Origin: Amphirosellinia nigrospora
Lineage: Eukaryota > Ascomycota > Sordariomycetes > Xylariales > Xylariaceae
DNA length: 64,000 bases
Reading direction: 5' to 3'
NCBI GenBank assembly: GCA_004123355.1
Contig: SCHM01000004.1
Span: 5,297,017 to 5,361,016 of the forward strand
Below the pieces are notes generated by a model. It was not told where the DNA came from. It was given only the letters and a program-made list of their open reading frames with translations, and ran no database searches. How positions within the stretch are numbered: position 1 is the stretch's first letter; the number at the start of each line of letters is the position of its first letter. The translations under genes were made by a program, and so were the position numbers. Positions 13,901 through 27,700 of the stretch are shown piece by piece.

Positions 13901-16900
13901 AAAAAATAAATAAAAAACGTTTATATTATTAATATTAATAAAGTTAATAAAATAATTAAAAAATTAAAAAAAATAAAAATAATTTTTTTAAAAAAAAAAA
14001 AAAAATTAAAATAAAAAACGTAAAAAATAATCTTTAAAAAATACTAAAATTTAATATATTTTAGCCGAATTAATTTTAATATATTTTTATTATATTATTT
14101 ATAAATAAATTATAAAATAAAGTTTTTTAAAAATAATTTAAAGCTAATTTAAACTAACGTATTATATAAGTATTTTATATATATAAACATTTTATATACT
14201 TTTTTATTTTTATATTTTTTATTTTTATTTTTAAATATTTTAATAATTAATAATAGCGCTATTATACGAAAAAAGTAATTTATAGCTTATATTATAAAAT
14301 GCAATAAAAAATTATTATTATAACGCGCTATAAAAATTTATAATGTTTTTAATCGATTTTTCGTACGCGCTATAATAAAATTCTATTAAAATAAACTAAA
14401 TAACTAATAATATATAAATTATTAAAATTCGAAAAAAATTAATCGTATAATATATATTTAATTTAAATTTATAAAAATTTCTGCTTAAATTAAATAATAT
14501 TAAAAATATAACTAACTAATTGCTATATAAATATAACGTATTATTTATTAAGGTTAATTAAGTTTTAAACTTTATATAATAATATTTAATTTTTAAACGC
14601 GTTTTAACTGCTAAATTAATTATTAGCAAGTTTTATATAAAAATTTTAATAAATATTAAAAATAGTTTAAGCTTATATAAAATATAATTATAGCTAAAAA
14701 TATTTATAAAGTAAATATTTATAACTTTAATAAATAAAATTTATAATAAGCTAAATATTATTTAAAATAGTTATAACGTTATATAAACGTTATAAATAAC
14801 TAAAAACTATTTAATAAAATAATTAAAAATAAATAATTATTATTTATGCTATTTTATTATACGGCTATTTTGTTTTATTATATATTATTTTAGCCGGGTT
14901 AATTTATTTGTTATTTTAATATAAAAATAGCTATTTATTAACCGATTAAAAAATTAAAATAATAAAAAATAGCTAGACTATAAACGAAAAAAGTTTAAAT
15001 TAAATTAAATATTTTAATTATTATATAACGCGTTATATAATAAATATTTATTATTTTTAATTTTAAATAATTATAAAAATTATTATTTTATAAATTTAAA
15101 TTATATGCTAAAAAATATAAAATTATTATTTTTTATATTATTTATTTATTATATAAATTTTAACTTTTAAATATTAGTTATTTTAATTTTTTAAAATAGT
15201 TATACGGTAAATAAATCGATAAATTAGCTTAGGTTTATATTATTTATATTAAAAAAAAATTTTTTATATTATTTTATATTATATAATATTATAATAATAT
15301 TAAAAATATTAAAAAAGCTTTCGAAAAGCTAGCTTTATTTTATATAATTTAAAGTATATTATTTTATAATTTCCGCTTAAAAATTTAACTAAAATATTTT
15401 AAAGTTGTTTAATAAACTTTAAATTTAAAAGTTATAAATATTTTATAATATAAAAAATATTAAATTATAAATTTAATATATTAAATATAAAGTTATATAA
15501 TATTAAAATAGCTTTTTTATAGTTATTTTAAATATAATTAATTTAATTATAAAAAAATAAATATTTAAAATATTAAGTTATATTATTTTAATTTAAAATA
15601 GCTAAACTTTAAAAATAAATTATAAATTAAGCTAATATTATTATACGAAAATAAACGGATTTAAATTAGAAAAATATTTATTATATAAAAAAATAAAATT
15701 AAAAAACTAAAAAAGCTATTAAAAGCTAAATAAATAATAAAGTACGGTTAAATAGTTATTATATAAAGAAAAGTATTATAAGTAAACAGTATTATAAGAT
15801 TTATAGCAAGCCTAGATATAATATATATATATATAAAATAAAATAGAAATATTTAATAAAAGTAATTCCAATTAGTTTTAATTAATTTTTTATATTATTA
15901 AGTTATATTAATTGTTTATATAAAAGTATGAAAAAATATACAGGATGTTTATATATAGGATGTTTGTATAATACGTTATAATTTTATATATAAAATATTA
16001 TTTAACGAATTAAAACTATATAAAAATTCTTAATTAAAAATTTATATAAAAGTTTTATTAAATTTAATAATATTTTATATAATATATTTATTTTATTTAT
16101 AAAAAAAATAAATAATAAGCTTTATTTTATATAAATTATTATAAACTAAATAAAATTATAAAAAAAAACTAATATTTGTTTTTTTTATTAAAAAAACTTT
16201 AGCTTATATTAATAAAGCAAAAATTTTTACCTGATTTAATATATAATAAATATTTAATTATATTTATATATTATTTAAAAATAAAAATTATATAATATTT
16301 TATATAAAATATAATATATATTAATTATTAATATTATTATTTAGTTTTATTAATAAATTTTAATATTTTAATAATATATTAATAATATATTATTTAATTT
16401 TTTAAATAATTTTATAATATTATATTAATAATATTATTATTTATTTAAAATAATAAAAAAATATATTATTTATATATATTATATATTAAAATAATTAATT
16501 TAAGCTAGATTATAAATTAATTTAAAAAAGTCCGAATTTTATATTATAAAACTAAATTTTTAAACTATATTATTAATATTAAAAAAATCTAAATAAACTT
16601 TATTAAAATTAACGCTATATTAAAATAAAAAACTTTTATATTAATTAAAAATATATAATTTTTTTTAAAATTTTATAATTTTTATTAAAATGTTATTAAT
16701 ATTTAAAGTTATATTATTATATTTTTTAAACTAATTAATATAAAAAAATAATTTTTTATATAAACTAAAAATATAAAAAATTATTTATTAATTTAAAAAA
16801 ACTTTAATATATTTTTTTATTAAATATTTTAATTATAATTTATTAATAAAAATTAAAACTAATTTTTTTAATAATTAGCTCCGGTATATTATTATAACTA

Positions 16901-19378
16901 TATAATAAAACTTAATATTTATAATATATTTTTTAAAAATATTTATAATATTAAATTAAACTATAATATTTATAAAAAAAATTATTAATTATATATATTT
17001 TAAAAAATAAAAACTTAAATTAATTAATAATTATAATAAACTTTTTTTAATATTTATTAATAATTAAATATTAAATTTTTAATAAAAAATAATATTTTAA
17101 TTTAAAATAAATTAAATAAATTAATTTTTTTTAAAATATAACTTTTAATATTATATTATTTAAAAAAATAATATATTAATTAATATTTATTATAAAAATA
17201 AAAAAACTTAATAATATAAAAAGTTAAAAAAAAATATATATTATTTTATAATATTTTAGCTAGTTAATAATATAATATAATTAATTTTTATATAAATAAA
17301 ATTATATTAAAAAATTTTATTAAAATATATAATAAATTAAACGTTTTTATAAATTATAATTAATTAAATAAATTTTTAAAAAAAACTAAAAATATAAATA
17401 TAAAAATTTATTATTAATAAATAAAAAATAATAAACTAAAAAATTTATAAAAACTAAAAAATAAATTAATTATATTTTATAAACGTTTAGTTATTTTTAA
17501 TTTTTATATTTAAAAATATATTTTATTAAAAAAATATACTAAAATATTATTATATATTTTAATAAAATAAAATATATAAATTATTATTAAAATATTAATA
17601 GTTTAAATTAAATAAAAATTATAATTATTATATATAAACTATAAAATATAAACTTATTAAATATTTAAAAATAAAACTTTTAATAAATTTATATTTTTTT
17701 AATATTTAAATATATATAACGTTATTTTATTATTAATTTTAAATAAATATTTAAAAATAAATATAAAATAATAAATATATTATAATAAAACTATTTAAAT
17801 AAATAAATATAAATTATATTTTATTATAAAAATAATTATAAAAAACGCTATTAAAATATATTATAAAAAACTTTTTAAATTTTAAAATATTTATAATTAT
17901 AATATTAAACTATAAACTTTAGTTTATTTTTTTTATAAATAAATTATATAAACTAATAAATATAAATATAATTATTATAAAATTATAAAATTATAAAATA
18001 AATAAAAATTATAAATAAATATATTAATTAAAAATTATAATTATATATAAATTATTAAAAATAATTAGTTTAAATATATATTATTATAAATTATATTTAA
18101 ACGTTAATTTTTATACTTTAATAAAATTATTATTTTATAAAATTAAAATAAATTTTTAATATTATTTAATTTTAACTAAAAAAATCGGATTATAAATAAA
18201 AAGCTATAAAAGCTTTTTTAAAAAAAAAAAATAATTCGAACAAATATAAAAAAAAATAAAAAAAATAGCATAATTTATTAAATTAGCTAAAAAAACTTAT
18301 AATATATTTAAAAACGTATAATTAATTAAACTAATAAAAATTAATATAAACTTAGTTTTAATAAAAAATTATATATTAATTTTTAAAAAAAAATAGTTTT
18401 AAAAAATAAATTATTTATTAAATAAGCTAAACTTTTTTAATATAATAAAAATTTAAAATATATAAAAAAACAAAAATATTTTTATATTAAATATTTTATA
18501 ATTTAAAAAATATTAAATTATTATTATATAAACCGATTATAAAAATATTTTAATAATTTATTATTAAATTAAAAAAAAAAATTTAAAAAAAAAAATAATA
18601 AAGCTTAAAATAAAAAAAAATTTATAATTAAAAAAATATAGACTTTTTAATTTTATTATTAAAATTATAATATTAAATAAACTAAAAAAGTTAAAATTTT
18701 AATAATATATAATATTTTATAAAAAACTTTAAAAATAGTATAAAAGTATTAAAAATTTTTATAATAAAAACTTTAATTTAATTAAACTTTTAGTAAAATT
18801 ATAAATATAGCTAAATATAGCGCAAAATAATAATTTTAACGTATTATATTTAGATAATAATAAAGCTATAATATAAAAAAAAAAAATAATATAAAAAAAA
18901 ACGCATAAATATAAATATTATTAAGCAAGAAAAACTTTAAATAATATAAAAAAACTAATATAATAATTTAATAATATAAAAGCTTTATAAAAATTTATAT
19001 TAATAAAAACTTAAAGTAATTTTTTTTTTGCTAAAAAGTAGTTATAATTTTAACTTTAGTTAAATTATTTTTTTTCGAAAAAAAGTAATTATAAATTTAT
19101 AAGCTTTAATAGCTATGCTTTATTATTAGCTATAATACTTATAATCTTTATTTGTAATAACTATTATTTATAATAAATATATAACTATTATTCGTAGTAA
19201 ATATAATTATAATAAATAAAAATAAGTATTAATAATAAATATAGCTACTTTATGCAAATATTTAAACAGCTATTTATATTATAAACTTAGACTTTTTTTT
19301 TTTTACTTTATTTATAGATTTATAATAATATATTATATATATTAAAGCCTTATTTTTTCGAGTATATAAAGCATAATA
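10944..19378 (+). mobile_element. LTR retrotransposon family B, copy 2, nested in copy 1 (fossil)
   Basis: The 5' LTR is about 10,944-11,237 and the 3' LTR about 19,090-19,378. Both share the order GCTTTA-GTAGC, then the TATTTAAGCAGCT or TATTTAAACAGCT block, then a T-tract, then TATATAAAGC near the end. The TATTTAA block in this orientation would serve as the LTR's TATA box, which supports plus-strand orientation. Removing the transposon at 14,157-15,976 leaves about 6.6 kb. Sequence left of 10,944 and right of 19,378 joins into the family B body found at about 17,560-17,610, so this copy landed inside copy 1. It is structurally complete and non-coding through RIP. Confidence 0.65.
14157..15976. 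mobile_element. Fot1/Pot2-like (Tc1/mariner superfamily) TIR transposon, RIP-dead
   Basis: The ends form terminal inverted repeats of about 42 bp. The left end starts ACGTATTATA and the reverse complement of the right end starts ACGTATTATAC. Both continue into AAACAT-type blocks, which occur as a near-tandem pair in the right TIR. TA flanks both ends (14,155-14,156 and 15,977-15,978). The empty site in B copy 1 (near 1,443-1,450) carries a single TA, so the target duplication is directly visible. The length of 1,820 bp, TIR size and TA target fit the fungal Fot1/Pot2 group. No open frame of 60 codons survives, so the transposase identity is inferred from structure alone. Confidence 0.75.
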
Positions 19379-21176
19379 AATAGTTTAAACTAAATAAAAA
19401 TTATAATCGTTATATAGTAAACTATATAAAATATAAATTTATTAAAATATTTAAAAATAAAACTTTTAATAAATTATTTTTTTTTAATATTTAAATATAT
19501 ATAGCGCTATTTATTATTAATTTTAAATAAATATTTAAAAATAAATATAAATAATAAAATATATTAATAAACTGTTTAAATAAATAAATATAAACTATAT
19601 TTTATATTATAAAAATAACTATAAAAAACGTTATTAAAATATATTATAAAAAACTTTTCCGAATTTTTAAAATATTTAATTATAATATTAAACTATAAAT
19701 TTTAGTTTATTTTATTTTTAAAATAAGCTATATAACTAATAATATAAAAATATTAGTTATTATAAATATTATAAACTATAAAATAAATAAAAATTATAAA
19801 TAAATATATTAATTAAAAATTATAATTATATATAATTATTATTAAAATAATTAGTTTAAATATATATTATAAATTATATTTAAACGTTAATTTTTTATAT
19901 TTTAATAAAATTATTATTTTATAAAATTAAAATAAGTTTTTAATATTATTTATTTTAACTAAAAAATCGGACTATAAATAAAAGCTATAAAAACTTTTTT
20001 TAAAAAAAAACAATTTAAATAATATATAAAAAAATAAAAAAATAGCGTAGTTTGTTAAATTAACTAAAAAAAACTATAATATATTTAAAAACGTATAATT
20101 AATTAAGCTAATAAATTAATATAAATTTAATTTTAACGTAAAAATATATATTAATTTTAAAAAAAAAATAGTTTTAAAAAATAAACTATTTATTAAATAA
20201 GCTAAACTTTTTTATATATAATAAAAATTTAAAATATAAAAAAAAATAAAAATATTTTTATATTAAACGTTTTTTTTAATTTAGAAAATATTAAATTATT
20301 ATTATATAAATTAATTATAAAAATATTTTAATAATTTATTATTAAATTAAAAAATAAAAACTTAAAAAAAAATAATAAAACTTAAAAATAAAAAAAATTT
20401 ACTATTAAAAAATATAAATATTTAACTTTATTATTAAAAATTATAATATTAAATAAATTAAAAAATTAAAAACTTTAATAATATATAATATTTAATAAAA
20501 AACTTTAAAAATAATATAAAAATATTAAAAATTTTATAATATAAACTTAATTTAGCTAAATTTTTAATAAAATTATAATATAGCTAAAAGCGGCGCAAAA
20601 AAATAAATTTAATAAGTTATATTTAAATAATAATAAAGCATAATATAAAAAAAAAATAACGCGAAAAAAAAACGCGTAAATAAAAAAATATATAAATATT
20701 ATATATATTTAAATATTATATTAAATAAAAAAAACTTTAAATAATAATATAAAAAAACTAATATAATAATTTAATAGTATAAAAGCTTTACGAAAAATTA
20801 TATTAATAAAACTTAAAACGATTTTTTTTTTCGCTAAAAAATAGTTATAATTTTAACCCTAATTAAATTATTTTTTTTTTCGAAAAAAAATAATTATAAA
20901 TTTATAAGCTTAATAGCTATGCTTTATTATTAGCTATAATATTATAATTTTTACTTTAATAATAATTATTTATAATAAATATAACTATTATTTATAATAA
21001 ATATAATATAATAAATAAAAGCAAGCATTAGTAATAATATAGCTATTTTATAAATATTTAAGCAATTGTTTATAATATAAACTTAAACTTTTTTTTTTTT
21101 ACTTTATTTATAGATTTTATATATAATATACTATATATGCTAAAGCTTTATTTTTTCGAATATATAAAGCGTAACT

Positions 21177-23113
21177 TATAAATGCTTGCGTAATTTATTT
21201 TAAAAAGTATATATTAACTAGATTTATTATTAGTTATATTTATTATAAGTAGTTTTTTTAATAAAAATAACTTTATATTATATTTTAAAAAAGCTATTAA
21301 TAGTTTAATTTAATAATAATAATATTTATAATTTTTAAGCTAAAATAAATATAAAAGTTATTTATATTCGATAAATTTACGTTAATAGTATTGTTTTTAT
21401 ATTGTTTAAATAACTTCGAAAGTTTTATATTATTTAAAACGGTATTTTAAGAATATTATAAGTTATTTTTAGCTTTAAAAACGGTTTTTATTATTTTTTT
21501 ACGCTCGAATAGCCGGCTTTTTAAGCGGCGTATAATTGTTTAAAGGTATTTAGCAAAGTAAATAAAAGTGTTTTATATATAGCTTTTGCTTTTTTTATAA
21601 TAAAATATTATTTACGAAAAGTTTTTTAGCTAATATAATATAGTAAGACTTTTTATATAGTAAAAAACTATAAGATTGTTTTTATAGTTTAATATTATTT
21701 TTTAAAAAATAAATAAAATATTTAATAAATTAAAAATATTTAAGTTATATTTAGTATATATTATATTATTATTAATAATATTATTTATAGTATTAATTTA
21801 TAACGAAATATTTATAACTAGCTATAATAAGTAAAAAAGGTTAAAATAATAGTTAAAAAAGATTTTTGTTTTAGAAAAAAAAAGTTATTAATTTTTAGCG
21901 AAAAAACAAATATTTATAAAATAAGATTACGATTTATATATACCATAAATATTAAAAAAAATAAATTATAGTTTATAATGCTTATAATATAGTTATTTTT
22001 TATTTAAAAACTATTAATTATTATATTATTATAAATATATAGCTATATTTATAGCTATATTAAATTTTAATAAAAGCTATAATAATACTATAAATATATA
22101 ATAGTATTTTTTATTTTTTTTTATTTATATATATTATTTATAGTTTATATATATATAGCTATTATTTTTGCTAAAAAATATATTAAATTTTAGTATGTTT
22201 TATAATAAATAAAATAAATACTAGTAAATATATAATATAATTATTTATAATAAAGCTATTTATTTTTAAAGATTTTTTTTTATATTTATTAATATATTAA
22301 ATATTGTTTTTTAGTATTTTTAATTTCATATAAATATTAAATAGTTATAAATATTATTTTCGATAATTTTAAAATATCGGTAATATTTTAATTATTAATA
22401 AATATAAAGTTATTATTTTTTATAAACTTTAATATATTAAAAAATATAAATATTTATTTAGTAATACGAACGCCCGATTTAATTTCTATGCGAATAAGGT
22501 AAAAAATAGTTTAATTAAAATAATAGTATATATATATTATATATAGCGGCTAATATTTTGTTTTTAAATTTGCTAAGTTATATTTTATATATTTATTAAT
22601 ATAGTAAATAAGATCGGTAATATTAAGAACTATAATATATATAACGTTTTTTATATAAATAAGTTTAAAAAAAAAATTTTTAACTAATATTTTTTTTATT
22701 TTTAATAAGTTAATTTTAAAAAAAAATTAATAATAATAAAAATAGCAATAATAATTAAAATATTATATTAAAAGTTTTAAATGTTTAAAAGCTTTGAAAT
22801 TAATAATAATAGCGGCTAAAAATATATTATTTTCGATTTTAGTAGATTATTTACGTTGCTAGCTATATATAAATGTTTGCTTTTTTAAGGTTTTTTTTGC
22901 TAGCCCGGTAAATATAAAGCTAGCTTTAAATTTTTTTTTTTTTATTATTAATAGTGTTTAATAATAATAGTTTATATAAACTATTATTACGTTTATTATT
23001 ATTATTAGCGCTATTTTTACTTTTAATAGCTTTTATAGCTTGTTTTTTATTTTTTTAAAATATTACGTATAAAATATTTCGATTTTTTTATTAGTAAAAT
23101 TATTAAAACGTAC
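21177..23113. other. AT-rich RIP-mutated stretch with no assignable element
   Basis: This lies between the 3' LTR of B copy 1 and the antisense B copy 3. It contains no open frame and does not align by eye with families B or L. It is slightly less AT-rich in places (for example GCCGGCTTTTTAAGCGGCG near 21,512-21,530). It is the left flank of copy 3, and the CGTAC at 23,109-23,113 is that insertion's target duplicate. It could be an older element or a mutated host sequence. Confidence 0.4.
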
Positions 23114-24377
23114 AGTTACGCTTTATATACTTAAAAAACAAGGCTTTAGTAATATAATATATTGCATAAAAAATCTATAAATAAAGTAAAAAAAAAAGAA
23201 GGTTTAAGTTTACGTTATAAGCAATTGTTTAAATATTCGTAAAGCAGCTATTTTATTATTAATACTTGCTTTTATTTATTATATTATATTTATTGCGAAT
23301 AATAGTTATATATTTACTATAAATAATAGTTATTATAAATAAAGATTATAAGTATTATAGCTAATAGTAAAATATAGCTACTAAAGCTTATAGATTTATA
23401 ATAATTTTTTTTTTCGAAAAAAAAAATAATTTAACTAAAATTAAAATTATAATTATTTTTTAGCGAAAAAAAAAATCGCTTTAAGTTTTTATTAATATAA
23501 TTTTTTATAAAGCTTTTATACCGTTAAATTATTATATTGTTTTTTTATACGTTATTTAAAGTTTTTTTGTTTAATATAATATTTAAATATAATAAGCTTA
23601 TATAATATTTACGTGTTTTTTTATTTATATGTTTTTTTTTTACGTTATTTTTTCTTTTTATATTATAGCTTTATATTATTTAAATATAACTTATTAAATT
23701 TATTTTTTGCGTTATTTTTAGCTATATTATAGTTTATTAAAAGTTTAGCTAAATTAAAGTTTATATTATAAAAATTTTTTAGTATTTTTATACTATTTTT
23801 AAAATTTTTTATTAAATATTATATATTATTAAAGTTTTAATTTTTTTAATTTATTTAATATTATAATTTTTAATAATAAAGTTAAAATATTAAAGGCCTT
23901 TTAATTTAGGGCAAAAATGCTTAAGTTTTTAAAAACTACGTTTTAGGTTAATAAATAAATTATAGTTAGTTATATTAGTTCGTTTTTTTTTAATAAGTTA
24001 TATATAATAAAATTTATTATTTATTTTAATTTATTAACTATAATATTTTGTTTTTTTATATAACTATATAACTACGTTATAAAAATATTCGGCTATTTAA
24101 TTAATAATAATAATAAATTTGCTTATAAATATAACGTTAATATATAATATTTTTTATATATTTATTTTATTAATAGTAATAATATATATTAAAATATATT
24201 ATTATTTTATAATTAAATTATAATTTCGAACTATAAAATAAAATTAAAAAGTTAAATATTATAACGAATAATTAATTTTATTTTAATAAAAAAAAATTTA
24301 TTACGATATTAAAATTTTTAAACGATTTTTAATTTAAAAAATTAAAAAAGTTTTTTAATAAATATAAATTATTATTT

Positions 24378-24455
24378 TAAATTTTAAATATAATTATAAG
24401 CTATTTTTAATTTTAAATATAATTATAAACTATTTTTAATTTTAAATATAATATA
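24378..24455. repeat. Short tandem repeat, about 31-bp unit, 2.5 copies
   Basis: Units of the form TTTTAATTTTAAATATAA followed by TTATAAACTAT repeat head to tail inside the small nested element at 23,892-25,458. The copies differ only by substitutions and small length changes. Confidence 0.45.
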
Positions 24456-24514
24456 AATTTTATATTTTAAATAATAGCGTATTATAAAATATATTAATTT
24501 TTATAATATTAAAC

Positions 24515-24750
24515 TTTTATTTTTTTCGAAAAAAGCTTAAACTTGCTAATAAATTTAAAAAAAATTTTATAATTAGCTAAAACGTTTAAAAAAAAAAACT
24601 TTTCGAAAAAAGTTTAAATTTATTAATAAGTTTAAAAAAAACTTTATAAATTAGCTAAAATATTTAAAAAAAAAAACTTTTAAAAAAGCTTAAATTTATT
24701 AATAAGTTTAAAAAAACTTATAAGCTAGTTAAAACGTTTAAAAAAAAAAC
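24515..24750. repeat. Tandem repeat, about 77-bp unit, three copies
   Basis: Three successive units each run CTTTT(C)GAAAAAAG, then TTTAAA, TTATTAATAAG, TTTAAAAAAAACTT, TAGCTAAAA and AAAAAAAAA. They lie inside the nested element at 23,892-25,458. No function can be assigned. The array is a useful diagnostic for finding sister copies of this element. Confidence 0.5.
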
Positions 24751-27700
24751 TTAAAATTTAAAAATATATTTATTATAATCGATTTAAAGCTTTAAAATTT
24801 TTAAAAATTTAAAAACTACGCTTAAATATTATAATAAAAAATAAAAAAATAAATAAAAAAATTATAAACGAATATTTTATAAAAAATACTGCTATATTTA
24901 TTACGTAATATAATAATTAATTTTATAATAATTATAGTTTTTTTAAAAAATAATTTAATAAAAGTTATATTTAAATAAAGTTTATAATAATAATATTAGT
25001 TTATAATTTAAAAATAATAAATATTTAAATTAATATTAAATTAAAAAATAAAAAAAAAATAATTATAAATATAATTAAATAAATAATATTAAATAATTAT
25101 ATTTAATATAACGTATAATTATTAAATAATTAAGTTTAATAAAATATATAATTATTAAATAATTAAATTTAATATAAATTAAATTTATATAATTTATAAT
25201 AAAAAAAAATTAAAAATAAAATTTTATAATTTATTTATATTATATTATTATTTTTAATATAAATATTTAATTTTAAATTATTTTATTAAATTATAATTAT
25301 TTATATAAAAATAAATATAAAAATTAAATATATATAATAATAAATAAAAACAAAAAAGTTTTTAATTCGGGTAAAAAAATTTTATTTAAAATATAAAAAA
25401 CAAAAAATTTTTTATTAATAAAAAAATTTTTTATTTAGTTATATTTTTTTATAAACTTAAATATTTATATTTTTTTAATAATAAACTTTTTTTTATTTTT
25501 AAGTTTTATTATTTTTTTTTAAATTTTTATTTTTTAACTTAATAATAAATTATTAAAATATTTTTATAATCGATTATATAATAATAATTTAATACTTTTT
25601 AAATTAAAAAAACGTTTAATATAAAAATATTTTTGTTTTTTTTATATATTTTAAACTTTTATTATATTATAAAAAGTTTAGTTTATTTAATAAACGGTTT
25701 ATTTTTTAAAACTATTTTTTTTTAAATTTAATATATAGTTTTTTATATTAAAATTAAGTTTATATAATTTTATTATTAATTAATTATATATTTTTAAATA
25801 TATTATAAGTTTTTTTAGCTAATTTAATAAATTATATTATTTTTTATTTTTTTTTATATATTTATTCGAATTATTTTTTTTTTTTAAAAAACTTTTATAG
25901 TTTTTTATTTATAATCCGATTTTTTAATTAAAATTAAAATATTAAAAAATTTATTTTAATTTTATAAATAATAATTTTATTAAAATATAAAAAATTAACG
26001 TTTAAATATAATTTAATACATATATGCTTAAATTAATTATTTTAATAATAATTTATATATAATTATAATTTTTAATTAATATTTATTTATAATTTTAGTT
26101 TATTTTATAGTTTTATAATATTTATAATAATTAATATATATTTATATTTATTAGTTTATATAGCTTATTTAAAAATAAAAATAAATTAAAATTATAGTTT
26201 AATATTATATATAAATATTTTAAAAACTTAGAAAAGTTTTTATAATATATTTTAATAATATTTTTATAGTTATTTTATAATATAAAATATAGTTTATATT
26301 TATTTATTTAAATAGTTTATTATAATTAATATATTATTATTTTATATTTATTTTTAAATATTTATTTAAATTAATAATAAAATAATATTATATATATTTA
26401 AATATTAAAAAAATATAAATTTATTAAAAGTTTTATTTTTAAATATTTTAATAAGTTTATATTTATATAGTTCGCTATATAATAATTATAATTTTTATTT
26501 AATTTAAATTATTAATAACGTTTAATAATAAGTTTATATGTTTTATTTTTATTAAAATATATAATAAATATTTATAATATGTTTTTTTAATAAAATATAT
26601 TTTTAAATATAAAAATTAAAAATAATTAAACGTTTATAAAATATAATTAATTTATTTTTTAGTTTTTATAAGTTTTTTAATTTATTATTTTTATTTATTA
26701 ATAATAAATTTTTATATTTACGTTTTTATAGTTTTTTTTAAAAATTTATTTAATTAATTATAATTTTATAAAATATTTAGTTTATTATATTTTAATAAAA
26801 TTTATTTAATATAATTTATTTATATAAAAATTAATTATATTTATTATTTATTAGTTAAAATATTATAAAAATATTATATTTTTTTTTAGCTTTTTATATT
26901 ATTAAGTTTTTTTATTTTTATAATAAAACGTTAGCTAATATATATTTTTTTTAAATAATATAATATTAAAAAATTATATTTAAAAAAAAATTAATTTATT
27001 TAGTTTATTTTAAATTAAAATATTATTTTTTGCTAAAAACTTTAATATTTAATTATTAATAAATATTAAAAAAAGTTTATTATAACTATTAATTAGCTTA
27101 AGTTTTTATTTTTTAAAATATAATATAATTATTAATAATTTTTATTATAAATATTATAATTTAATATATTATAAAAAGTTTTTAAAAAATATATTATAAA
27201 ATATTAAGTTTTATTATATAGTTATAATAATATATTAAAGCTAATATTAAAAAAATCGGTTTTAATTTTTATTAATAAATTATAATTAAAATATTTTAGT
27301 AAAAAAAATATACTAAAGTTTTTTTAAATTAATAAAATAATTTTTTATATTTTTTAGTTTATATAAAAAGTATATTTTTTATATTAATCGGTTTAAAAGC
27401 ACGATAATATAACTTTAAGCATTAATAAAGTTATAATAAAAATTATAAAATTTTAAAAAAATTATATATTTTTAATTAATATAAAAATTTTTTTTTAATA
27501 TAGCGTTAATTTTAATAAAATTTATTTAAATTTTTTTAATATTAATAATATAATTTAAAAATTTAGTTTTAATAATATAAAATTTAAACTTTTTTAAATT
27601 AATTTATAATTTAGCTTAAATTAGTTATTTTAATACGCGATATATATAAATAATATATTTTTTTATTATTTTTAAATAAATAATAACGTTATTAATATAT

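Larger units (their letters stand above)
646..21176 (+). mobile_element. LTR retrotransposon family B, copy 1 (fossil, oldest layer, in three pieces)
   Basis: This copy lies in three pieces: 646-1,728, 9,611-10,943 and 19,379-21,176. The pieces align in order with the continuous body of copy 2 (about 13,390-19,080) and, reversed, with copy 3. Its 3' LTR is 20,891-21,176, ending in the GCGTAACT terminus also seen in the other copies. The 5' end is lost under the L element at the left edge. The gaps are filled by a family L element (1,729-9,610) and by B copy 2 (10,944-19,378). The superfamily (Gypsy or Copia) cannot be read because RIP has removed coding signal. It is badly broken and, being the host of other insertions, is the oldest visible layer. 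Confidence 0.65.
23892..25458. mobile_element. Small non-coding LTR-bearing (TRIM-like) element nested in family B copy 3
   Basis: The interruption of B copy 3 is bounded by AAATATT at 23,885-23,891 and 25,459-25,465. Just inside lie two direct repeats of about 109 bp (23,892-24,000 and about 25,350-25,458). They agree when transitions typical of RIP are allowed: both have TTTTAATT followed by GGG near the start and TTAGTTATATT near the end. I saw no inverted terminal repeats. Direct terminal repeats, a short target duplication, a length of 1.57 kb and no coding potential fit a TRIM or a deleted LTR element. In AT-saturated DNA some of this similarity could be chance. Confidence 0.4.

Noticed and set aside
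24378-25170. CRISPR-like array
   Set aside because: Repeats are tandem without unique spacers, degenerate and in a fungal mobile element.
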